Assembly: GCA_947652605.1 (NCBI GenBank)
Contig: OX393576.1
Location: forward strand, 12,674,575 to 12,738,574
Reading direction: 5' to 3'
Source: Elmis aenea
Taxonomy: Eukaryota > Arthropoda > Insecta > Coleoptera > Elmidae
DNA length: 64,000 nucleotides
The number at the start of each line of letters is the position of its first letter. Within the stretch, counting starts at the first letter, position 1. Position numbers and translations under genes: made by a program. The notes under the pieces were generated by a model. It ran no database searches and had not been told where the DNA came from. It saw only the letters and a list, made by a program, of their open reading frames with translations. This document shows positions 55,442 to 64,000 of the stretch, in pieces.

Positions 55442-57330
55442 TGGATGTGGTACGTCATTGCCGCATCGATGTATCTATTCACGTATCATGAATTTTATTA
55501 TTATGACTTTTGGTCTACTTTGCTGTTACACACGAAGCCACGAATACAGTGTGCTGATGGCGAAATATGTTACCCAGTATAATAAAAAGGACATCCCATA
55601 TATCACCGATACATTTTCAGCTGAATTTTGGTAAATATGAGATCAACTGTAAGGGTCTTATTGATATACGAGAATGGCCGCACTGAAGCTATGTATCTTC
55701 CTGATTTGTAGCTTTTACTCATTTTAGGTAGCCCGGGTTTGTTACTGTCTTTCAGACAACAGCAAACGACTGTTGGTTTCCAAACGTGTGATAAAGCTAA
55801 CTCAAATATATTTTATGAATATGCAGGTGGTTTATGTTTAATGGTCTATATATCGTATTTGTAATCATTTATCTTTTCTTTTATTCATTGCAGTTGGGAA
55901 TTTTCGAGTCATTTTATTGTCTTAAACTATTTAACAATTATTGTGGCACTGCTTACTGTAAAAAAGGTATTTAAATGAACAAAAACGCAATACAAAGAAT
56001 CATTAAGGAGTTTAAATATGGTAGTAACACTTAAGGATTTGTTAAAATTAATCCACTTAAAAATGTTTTTTTCGCTCTTCGAAAAATCCATTACGGAAAG
56101 TACATGTTTTAGAATGACCGTCTGTGGTCTGAAGATCCTGAGCATTCCACTCCGACTGATGAGGTGTCCGCAGGGACTTTTATATTATCTCACAAACTTT
56201 TTCATTCCCACATTTTATTTAATTACTTAAACCTTAGTAAAATTAACATTGTTTGAATATCTATTGTAGGTTAAAAATTTAATCTTAACGTACCCACCCA
56301 GGAGTAAACAACTTTTCTTTTAAACGAAATTCTCCAGCTGTAATATCTTCGGAAGAGCTCTTTTTGTTGAATCTAAACTTTGCTGTTGCGCTTTACCCAA
56401 TACTAAAGGAAATTTGGCGGACTTCACTTTAATGTATGTATCTTCGTTTTGAATATAACTTGTTTCAGATGTAAGAAATCCCTTTTGATTTGAATGTTTC
56501 TTAAATAGACTTAGAAACAATCCATATTTAAATTTTATGTAATACCAAGCTGAGCTAGCGATCAGTTGACTCAAATTTTATGACTTCAAAAGTTTAGTTA
56601 TACTGTTATACAGGATTTAAAAAAAAACAAGCCAAAAAATGTATTTCAATATTCAAAATTATTGCAAGTGCTCGAATGGTGGTTTTGAACTTTCAAAGCA
56701 TTTTAAACACATCAAATAAATACATAACATTTGAGCACCTATACCAGACCTGCACAACTTGGCAGTAGGTAGGGACCAAAATTAAAATAAGCTAAACTTC
56801 TTCAGCCTGCAGATAGATTTTTGGCGCTTCACTTTCCATGTAAATGTATAATTAACACCAGGTAACGCCTGGCACAAGTTATGCATGGACAAAGCACTCG
56901 TTAGTCGTTACATCTTTACTTTTTTTACATCCCCGCTGTATGTTATGCGGGTCTGTTATACTGATGGTAACACTCGCCTATACGAGTATCTTCTTTGGTG
57001 CATTGACGACTGTGGGCCAATTTTTCAGATGACCACATTTTAAATTTTAATTACGGTAATTCTCAACAATAGATAGAGAATGTCTGTGAGTCTGATAACA
57101 GGTAATAAATATTAACAGTCGAAGAACAATTCATTGGTTTCTTTATAGAGGGTGTGCAAAATACGAGGTTAATTTAACTTGAGGATTTCACTAATCTTAA
57201 GAATAAAGTAGTAGATAATTGGGACAGACTCCTAAATTTAAAAATCAAAAGAAAATTCTTATGGTCCTGTTACTTCAAAAGTAGTTCGATTAGGGACAAC
57301 TAGAACTAGACTATTTTATTACATTATATG
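55442..57330. other. Mostly no gene; one candidate 3' exon
   Basis: Apart from the candidate at 56323-56574 and a hAT-like end near 56757 (CAGACCTGCACAACTTG), nothing is recognised. Confidence 0.5.
56323..56574 (-). CDS. Candidate terminal exon, unknown gene
   Basis: An open minus-strand stretch ends SLDSTKRALPKILQLENFV and a stop, followed about 110 bases later by AATAAA (near 56213, minus strand). Composition is protein-like (KVKSAKFPLVLGKAQQQ) and unlike the repeat-derived frames here. The start of the exon is not defined; no family was recognised. It could be the 3' end of a gene that includes 59808-59920. Confidence 0.35.
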
Positions 57331-57696
57331 TATAGTTCATTTCAAGATATTATGCGGATTTCGGGTTTTATGGCCTATTAAGCTTAAGCACAGCCCCTCC
57401 TACACTAATGAGGACTTGATTATTGGCACGGTGTTAGTAGCACAGAACCGAATTCAAGGAATATTTTATCCACAATAACTTGTTTGTATTATTTGAGTTT
57501 CCCTCTGACAATGTACTTAACATCTGTATAATTTACAATAAAGTAATTTATTATAAATACGGTCCTGAGGTTATTGCCTTGTTGATGTAAACAGAAGGTG
57601 TGAACAGGTCAATTCTAAGAAGTACCCTCCCTAAGCTGATAACAGTTAATTAGCCATAAAACCCGAAATCCGCATAATATCTTGAAATGAACTATA
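57331..57696. mobile_element. MITE with 44-bp inverted ends
   Basis: TATAGTTCATTTCAAGATAT then TATGCGGATTTCGGGTTTTA at the left, with a nearly perfect complement at the right. The interior shares AAGGAATATTTTATCCACAA, CAGAAGGTG and CTAAGCTGATAACAGTTAAT with the middle of the hAT-type element at 6726-7427. Confidence 0.88.
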
Positions 57697-57722
57697 CCTA
57701 TACCAACAAAGTGTACGGTTTA

Positions 57723-57960
57723 TACAGGGTGTAGAATTGGATCACGCAACATAGTAATTTCAATGGTAAAATTTTAAAAGTTGTATAATATCTCCCCTAA
57801 TTATTTTAGAAAAAAAGTTCAAATAGGTTTTTGTAGAAAAAAATTCTGTGTTCATAAATGTAATAATATTAATTTTTAGTTTCCAATATTGAAAATTAAA
57901 CAAATTACAAAACGCCGTTTCGACATTAGGATAGGCAGTTGCACAGCATAAAGCCTTTCA
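57723..57960. repeat. Half copy of the 49973-50605 foldback
   Basis: TACAGGGTGTAGAATTGGAT then CACGCAACATAGTAATTTCA and CAATATTGAAAATTAAACAA match one arm, including the outer tip missing there. Confidence 0.75.
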
Positions 57961-58841
57961 GGTTTTTTGTGCGTACGGCGTTAGATTTTTAACTTTTTTT
58001 AAATTCGGAATAAAAACCGTTTTACGTTTCGATATAAGAAAATGTATTAAATGTCAAGTTGACATTTGCTTATAGTTTGGCATTTGTTTTGCATCAAAAA
58101 TTGTTTTGCATAAAAATGCAATTAAAGGGCTATTTTTGTGAAAATTATTGAATATCTCAACAACTACGGGGTTTAGACATAAGACAAACCATATAAAAAT
58201 TGAAGAGGAGATAAAAGCTATCGAATAACGAAATAAAATAAGGGTGGTTATATTTGAAAAAAAAAGAGTTATGTCACTTTGAAGTTTGGAAAGTTTGGCA
58301 TTTTTTTGTGAACACCCTGTAACACTAAATTTAACTTTTTTATTATAAAACGTTGCTCCTTAACCGGACTAACATTATTGCTAAAACTGATTTTTTAATT
58401 TCTAAAAACGAGGTCGCTACGATTTTTTAAAGTTAAGCCTGCTCACGTAAGATTTTTCGAAAAAAAATTATAAGTTGGCAACACTGACACAAAATCAAAA
58501 AGTGAACAGACATTCATGTAGAGGTAAAAAAAAGACCTAAAAATATACAGGGTGTTCCATCCAAAAATCTTTGTTTTCGTTATAGCGCAAAAATGGGACA
58601 CCCTGTATAGCTGAAAATAATTTTAAGACGTTGATCTTTTCAAACCAATAATTTTATGTATTTAAGTTTTTTTTTATCTCCTACGGGCTGGGGGGGGTGG
58701 TAAGGCGCTATGAAAGCCCGACGCACTGTTACAGGACCCTGTATATTTTTTGAAGTCACTTTTGAATGTAATTTTGATGTTGATGATGAACTAAAATAGA
58801 TGAAACGTCAGATACAAAATATAATTAAATTATATTGTAGT
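57961..58841. other. No gene; short foldback ends
   Basis: A minimal facing pair TACAGGGTGTTCC/GGGACACCCTGTA spans 58546-58609 with only about 38 bp between. Isolated ends are at 58313 and 58736. A G-rich run (GGGCTGGGGGGGGTGG) is at 58685. Confidence 0.6.
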
Positions 58842-59176
58842 CAGTGATTCTCAAACTGTGGGGCGCCCCCCCTAAGGGCGGCACGAAATACCAAAAGGGG
58901 ACGCGAATTAAATTGGAAATCCAAGACAAAGTTGTTTAAAAAAAAAACGTAAATACATACTAAAAATGACAACAGACTTCTGGATTTTAGTGTAGTATTA
59001 AATTTACATTAGCAAACAAGGTACTACCAAGAAGAATTTTAAAAACTACACACTGTCAAATGACTGTTAAGTAATATAAAAACACATAGGATCATAATAA
59101 AAAGATTGGAAGGGGGGCGCGATAAAATCTGATATGAAAAAGAGGGGCGCATATACAAAAAGGTTGAGAAGCACTG
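58842..59176. mobile_element. hAT-type MITE
   Basis: CAGTGATTCTCAAACTGTGG opens and TTGAGAAGCACTG closes 335 bp. GGGGCGC words flank both ends, as is usual in this hAT group. The target duplication is not recognisable. Confidence 0.75.
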
Positions 59177-59807
59177 TTATAAATAATAACAAAATGCATA
59201 GAAAAATTACTTTTAATTGGTCTAATTTTCTAAGAGACAAGAAAATGGAAAATTTTTATCTGAATAAATTTCTAACTCAGAGGGCTTTTTCAGGGACCTT
59301 TCTTTTTAAATTATAGAAACGACTTCGTAGCTCTTAAAATAAGCGATATCCTCACGTTAAGTCTTTGTTTTAAAACACTATATTTGATTTTATTGAGGAC
59401 TACAGATATAGTACCAGAAACCAACCGCAACACGGGATTTGCGTTCTGCGTGTAGCCACTCGGTGGATGTAAATTTACTTTGGTATGGGTTGCTTTTACC
59501 TTCCGACACGACTGTGATACTCACATTATTTATTGTATGTATCTACTGCAAGTACCAAAACAGTTTTAATTTATTATTCATTATTGGTATTAACTGTTTT
59601 GTGTTGAACTTTGCTCTTGCTAATCTGACGCTGAAAACAGTTCACGTTTGATCTAGATCATATTCTAGGATTACACGCTATTATTAAACCCATTAAATTA
59701 ATTAGAGAATACACATGTTTGGAACTATCTAATTATCTAAATAATTTAAAAGCGTTTTTCAAATATTAAACAAGTACCTATGCTTTTTATATTAAAATTG
59801 GGCTTAC
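59177..59807. other. No gene seen
   Basis: The 70-codon frame at 59439-59651 is hydrophobic but has no supporting context. Confidence 0.45.
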
Positions 59808-59920
59808 CTTTCCAGGTGATCGTTAACTGTTCAACTTCCTCTTCATTTACATCTGCTTTCTTATATAGTAATTGGCGGCAAATTAGTTTATAATTTTCTC
59901 TTTCTAAGTATAATCTTTTA
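59808..59920 (-). CDS. Candidate internal exon, unknown gene
   Basis: 113 bp between TTTTTTGCTCAG and G|GTAAGC, open in the frame that gives 37 codons: KRLYLERENYKLICRQLL, then YKKADVNEEEVEQLTITWK. Phase 2 in, phase 1 out. The charged, helical sequence (coiled-coil-like heptads) with good splice sites looks like real coding sequence; I do not recognise the family. Neighbouring exons are not identified; 56323-56574 might belong. Confidence 0.45.
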
Positions 59921-60329
59921 CTGAGCAAAAAATATTTTACTTAAGTTGAGCACGATGTGTTACTATGAATTACATATCTTGCAAGTAGTGTTGCCGCCGA
60001 GACGAGATAATTCTCCATCTCGTCTTGTCTCGAATATTCGAGATCGTGATTGGCATTTTTCGGTCTCGAATATTCGAGACGAGATTTTTTTAAAAATATT
60101 AGTTTAAATTTGCAATGCATCTAATCCTATAGACTAATTAACATTTTAACTTTGGCCTAATTTGCTACGTTTATTTTTGAGTCTGGATGTCGCCAATGGT
60201 CAATCCTAGTAACGATTACAATCTAATGACTACAATACTGTGACTTCATAGCACTGTACTCTGCTTTTGTACACTTTCAGTCTACACAAGTTCAAAGGGT
60301 TTAATTATTTTGAGCCTACGCACTAGTTT

Positions 60330-60990
60330 TTGATTATCGAAAAGTTGGAGCACTTCAATGTTGGAATGTCTGTGGAGCCTCTCCTCATGGCTTTTGGCAG
60401 CTTTTTAAATTTCTTCCTGGACATATTCAACCTGGAGTTCTCGGTATAAATCGCTGTTCCGAACATACCAAGGAGCATTAACTATGCTCCTTAATACACG
60501 GTTTTGGAATGTTTGAAGACAGCTGTAGTTGCTTTTTTTTGGTACAGCCCCATAACTGTAGTCCATATGACCAAACAGGCTTGAGCACCTGTTTGTATAG
60601 GAGCAGTTTGTTTTGGGTAGAAAGCTGGGAATTTCTTCCTATCAGCCAATACATATATCTATACTTTATCTTCAGCTGTTCCGTTTTCTTTTTGACGTAC
60701 GTGTTCCTTCCATTTTAACTTGACGTCTAAGTTAAGGTCAAGATATTTAGCAGTCTTTTTGCAAGGGATTATATTATTATTTAGATACACTGGTAGGTAG
60801 TTTTTTTTTGTTGATGAAATTAACGTGAACGGATTTTTCTTCGTTAATTTTTATATGTCAATGTTTTGTCCATGCATGTATTTGATTAATTGCGCTTTGG
60901 AGATTTTCTGTTGTTTCTTCTATGATTGCTCCTGTAGTTAGAACTGCGGTGTCGTCAGCAAATGTGGCGACACCACAAGATACTGCTAAA
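60330..60990 (-). pseudogene. Jockey-like LINE RT fragment
   Basis: The minus strand reads VATFADDTAVLTTGAIIEET (RT catalytic FADD), NLQSAINQ, the INEEKSVHVNFINKK type region, LLLYKQVLKPVWSYGLQLWG, SCLQTFQNRVLRSIVNAPWY, then NSDLYRELQVEYV. The order is right for the palm-thumb end of a jockey-clade RT, with frameshifts. It is the same family as 11950-12300 and less decayed. Confidence 0.85.
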
Positions 60991-61118
60991 CTTTTAAACA
61001 TTTTATAACACAATTGAATTAAGAAATTAATGTAAAAGTAGAATCTAATATTATGCGTTCACATTATTTGCTTACATGGAAAACCACTGAACTTGAATTG
61101 TAACCACAATGTTCTATA

Positions 61119-61329
61119 CAGGACCCGTCTGAAAGTTTTGCGGGGTATCGGGAAAAGGTTATCAGTGGGGCCCCAAAGTATTTGCAAAAAATATTTTTAT
61201 TAAATCAAAAGTATAATAATTTCATTAATCATAATATTCAAATTTTCTTAGAGATTTGAAAGTGCAAGGCTCCTTTAAGCGCGAGGCCTCGGTCTGTGGC
61301 CCGAAAAACCGTGGTCTGAGCCTGTCCTG
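61119..61329. mobile_element. hAT-type MITE nested in larger hAT
   Basis: 211 bp, CAGGACCCGTCTG to AGCCTGTCCTG, flanked by GTTCTATA and GTTCTGTA (7 of 8). GGCCCGAAAAACCG and GAGGCCTCGG are typical of hAT ends. Confidence 0.75.
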
Positions 61330-61495
61330 GTTCTGTATATCATCAAGGACTCTAAGTTAAAGCTTTGCAAGTGTCTCAATTCGATTCGCACATACTTAAA
61401 ATTCGAGAATCAAGTTCGAGAACGAGCAAGCACTTTCAAGAATTTTCGAGATCGAGAATGGTTAAAATCTCGTCTCGTGGCAACACTATTGCAAG

Positions 61496-62835
61496 TTTAT
61501 TAGTAATAAATATTTTCTTCAGTTATAAATAAGTTCGCTGGTAAGAGCTGTATTAAAAAAATCAAACATGACTTAGTAACCAACAAAATTTACTACTACG
61601 CTAAAACGATTTGTTCTACACTGTTACATTTAAAGCAGTAATTAAACAAACATGTTGTTGTAGCTTTATTTATTACAGTTCAGCTTATTTTTTGTTAAAA
61701 TGTTGAGTTTATACAGAATTTAGTACCTAACGAAACGACTAATCTAGAAGCGGTGAAAGGTATTCATCTAGTGCCTTTCGGGTAAGATAATTTGAGTCTT
61801 GAGAAACGTTTTGATAGCTTAAAATCGCGGATTGGTTTAATGGGCATGCTATGTACAGTCAACATTTATAGAAAAAACAATTATGAGTAATTTAAATGTA
61901 ATAAAATCGACAACATAAAAAAAATGATTGGTCAATTTTAACTTATTACAAAAATGATTGTCAGAAGTTCATTTGATGCTTTGTTTACGCGAGTTTTTCT
62001 GTGAAACGTAAACTTTGTTTAACGTTTTATTCACAGACGTACGTAAACCTTATCGTCTGCTTTGAGAGTTCATTTTGTATATAGCCACAGCTGGGTAGCA
62101 AATTCTGTATAAACCCACCATCACATGATTTAATCATATAACAACATTGCTTTATAATAACTGGTATTGGACTTATCATAACATTTGTAAAAACATTGTC
62201 CTTAACTATCTTTAGATACATTCAATATTTTATAGTGTAGTATTTTATCTGTAACGTTTCATTTGAAGCACAAAACGAAACTGGTAAAGTTTTTTTTCTT
62301 CACTTTATTCGAATAGCAAATTAACGTTTATCCTATCAAGTTGTCAAAAGGCTTATCCGAATAAAAGAAACAGTAACTTCAAAGTTAAAATACTATTAAT
62401 TATAAAGTACTTTGTATTTAACGAGTAGCTTTAGAAGTTTGGTATTTTGATGCTAACTAATATTCAATTAGTGATTTATTTCTCATACTGTTAATTTAAA
62501 ACTTTTTAGCACCAAGTTTTTGCGATAATGATTCGAATAAATTAAAAAAGCTTTTGTTATTTAATCATAATATAAATTTGAGATAAGTCCAATAATTTAA
62601 TGCCCTGTAATTATTATAAAACAAACATGATTTTTAAGTTTCTGAACTGACAACTTTGTTTATCTTTTAATCTACAACGAATTATATTTAATTGGCGTTT
62701 TAGATTCTTTAGCTTCGCCTTTCTTGGTTAAAAACCCGGAGATTGCGAAGTTAATTTTATATCAGCTTCCACTGAGCACTTTGTTAAATTTATGGCACTG
62801 CTAAGGTTAAGCCGAGTTCACTCACAGATAATAAG
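61496..62835. other. No gene seen; 3' side of the LRR-FN3 gene
   Basis: AT-rich and free of recognised repeats. It should contain the 3' UTR of the gene ending at 62836; no single polyadenylation signal stands out. Confidence 0.5.
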
Positions 62836-63399
62836 TTATGAATTAAATGATGTAGTGTTCATGTTAGTTATAAAATGAGGGTGGCCAGACTGCGCTCCGG
62901 CCTCGCCGCTTTGAATAGAAAAATGTCTGTAGGAGAGGTACTCTGGTGGTATGGGCTGGTCCCTTTTAATAGCCGCTCTTTGTTTTTTCACTTTTAAAAA
63001 TCCTAGAACTGAAACTAGCACGATAAAGACGATGACACCCATACAACAGCCGACTATGAGCCCTAAACGTCGAGTAAGAATCGATTGTACGTCCATTCCT
63101 TGATCGGGCAAACTTCCCAGTCCATCGTGTATTATAGTTGGAGCGCCTAATGTGCGCACTTCTTCACATTTACTGGTGGGTGAATCGACCAGCAGAGGTA
63201 GAATAGCGTCGTTATATACTTCTACGCTGTCTCTATTTGAACCATTTTCAGACCGATAAGACTCGAGTAACTTAGAAGTATCTCTTCGCCAAGAAGCCCA
63301 GTTTCCAAGTGCTAAAACGCATATAACGTAGCGCGTTCCAGGAAACAGTCGCGAAAGTTTGGTAGAGCGTAAGGAACGTTCTAGCATTTTTCCACGTAT
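62836..63399 (-). CDS. LRR/FN3 protein, last exon
   Basis: 187 codons plus stop. Second half of the fibronectin III domain (TKLSRLFPGTRYVICVLAL), a stalk with two cysteines, the membrane helix, and a cytoplasmic tail with IPPEYLSYRHF, a Tyr-containing segment. Confidence 0.87.
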   Translation of the reverse strand: MRGKMLERSLRSTKLSRLFPGTRYVICVLALGNWASWRRDTSKLLESYRSENGSNRDSVEVYNDAILPLLVDSPTSKCEEVRTLGAPTIIHDGLGSLPDQGMDVQSILTRRLGLIVGCCMGVIVFIVLVSVLGFLKVKKQRAAIKRDQPIPPEYLSYRHFSIQSGEAGAQSGHPHFITNMNTTSFNS

Positions 63400-63749
63400 C
63401 TAAAAATGTACGGTTTTAAAAACGCAACGATAACTTGACTTACCCATATTTACCTCGTCTAAACCATCTATTGTGTGATAGGTTACTTGATATCCTAATA
63501 ATCCAGAATGATTTCTGCTCTGCCAAGATACCAAAACCGAAAACGGTTGTATATCTTGAATACCTAATTTAATAACTAACGGTTGGTCGCAAAATTGTTC
63601 GGGACGTAAATCCAGAAAAACGCGACCCCGTAGTTCTGGAGGATGTTCACAGCGCAATCCTCTTTTTTCGGCTTTTTCAACGAGTTTTTGATGATCGTGT
63701 AACCATTCCCACAATTCTTGAGATTCGCAGTTGCACGATAATGGATTTT
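62836..63749 (-). CDS. LRR/FN3 single-pass membrane protein, C-terminal exons
   Basis: Probably a cell-surface adhesion or signalling protein. Exons 63749-63454 and 63399-62836, joined in phase 0 at GAG|GTAAAT and TTTTAG, give about 285 residues. In order: an LRR C-terminal cap with its cysteines (NPLSCNCESQELWEWLHDH, LRCEHPPELRG, EQFC); a fibronectin III domain (FSVLVSWQSRNHSGLLGYQV to LFPGTRYVICVLAL); a membrane helix (LGLIVGCCMGVIVFIVLVSV); and a short tail ending HFITNMNTTSFNS. The tail after the helix is basic (KVKKQRAAIKR), so the N-terminus is outside. The signal peptide and leucine-rich repeats lie right of the window. Insects have several LRR-FN3 membrane proteins; I cannot name which. 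Confidence 0.88.
63454..63749 (-). CDS. LRR/FN3 protein, penultimate exon in window
   Basis: Starts after TTTTTTGTAG with two bases completing a codon from the upstream exon. Codes the LRR cap and the first half of the fibronectin III domain. A naive reading through the donor (to VNMGKSSYRC) is intronic: only the GAG|GTAAAT junction keeps the domain in frame. Confidence 0.85.
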
Positions 63750-64000
63750 CTACAAAAAATGAACATAACGTTAATGCTATTTTTTAAAGTACAGGTAGGG
63801 TAAGATGGGGCACGGTGAAACAAACTGAATTTCGCGTCTCTCAGTATGCGTAACTAGACGTCTTTCAAGATAAACTAAACTGTGAAGACGTCTAAGGAAG
63901 AAATTTTATATGAAAGACCCCCTTAATTTTCAATAATGAATCACTACCTGATTTGTTTTTGCAATATTTAAGAAACACCCTGTATAATACGTGTAAATTG
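63750..64000. other. Intron of the LRR/FN3 gene
   Basis: Contains an isolated ACACCCTGTATA foldback end near 63976. No coding sequence. Confidence 0.6.

Larger units (their letters stand above)
59986..61488. mobile_element. hAT-type element with TCGAATATTCGA arrays, nested
   Basis: 1503 bp with inverted ends TAGTGTTGCC and GGCAACACTA, flanked by TTGCAAG on both sides (7 bp). Palindromic words (TCTCGAATATTCGAGA, CTCGTCTCG) fill both subterminal regions. The interior received a jockey-like LINE fragment and a hAT MITE. Confidence 0.88.

Noticed and set aside
58685..58700. G-quadruplex-like GGGCTGGGGGGGGTGG
   Set aside because: Lacks four well-separated G runs; single occurrence with no context.
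63400..63453. Extension of the fibronectin III exon to DEVNMGKSSYRC
   Set aside because: Intronic: splicing at GAG|GTAAAT to the next exon restores the domain in frame, whereas read-through ends at a stop after 18 codons.

Overview
The window is AT-rich, intron-rich nuclear DNA from an insect. A polyphagan beetle is my best guess, from gene style and from the abundance of foldback repeats ending in TACAGGGTG/CACCCTGTA; the order is an inference. It is gene-poor and mostly built from old and young transposable elements.

Left end (282-6022, minus strand): the 5' half of a molybdenum cofactor sulfurase gene (MOCOS; maroon-like in flies). Five exons with clean splice sites encode about 428 residues: the whole NifS-like cysteine desulfurase/PLP domain, including the PLP lysine and the catalytic cysteine. 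The C-terminal MOSC part lies beyond the left edge. Its introns carry several repeats. Right end (62836-63749, minus strand): the last two exons of a single-pass membrane protein with an LRR C-terminal cap, a fibronectin III domain, one membrane helix and a short cytoplasmic tail; the LRR exons lie beyond the right edge. Between them I see only weak candidate host exons at 28071-28154 (+), 59808-59920 (-) and 56323-56574 (-).

The intervening 56 kb is transposon territory. (a) One nearly intact non-LTR retrotransposon at 20478-23600 (-), with endonuclease and reverse transcriptase broken only by a one-base shift in an A6 tract; jockey-like RT fragments at 11950-12300 and 60330-60990; and a LINE ORF1 remnant at 17790-18440 enclosed by about 110-bp inverted repeats. 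(b) Remnants of Tc1/mariner-type transposases at 15110-15325, 27635-27785, 32905-33230, 37025-37262 and 50684-52465. The last is a recognisable element holding a second inverted-repeat element, which in turn holds a tRNA-derived SINE. (c) hAT-type elements with 7-8 bp target duplications at 1788-2031, 6726-7427, 34598-35658, 44271-45168, 59986-61488 and 61119-61329. Three of them share a TAGgGaTT- or TAGTGTTG-type end and carry subterminal arrays of different palindromic words. (d) A large set of CAGGG-ended foldback elements with TA target sites, several of which are hairpins with arms of 300-780 bp. (e) A 255-bp tandem triplication, a 42-bp minisatellite, a TTGCTCGAA array, and a dispersed hairpin-bearing family with a hammerhead-like core.

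No rRNA gene, functional tRNA gene, CRISPR array or bacterial feature was seen. All family assignments come from reading translations and repeats by eye; no database search was run.
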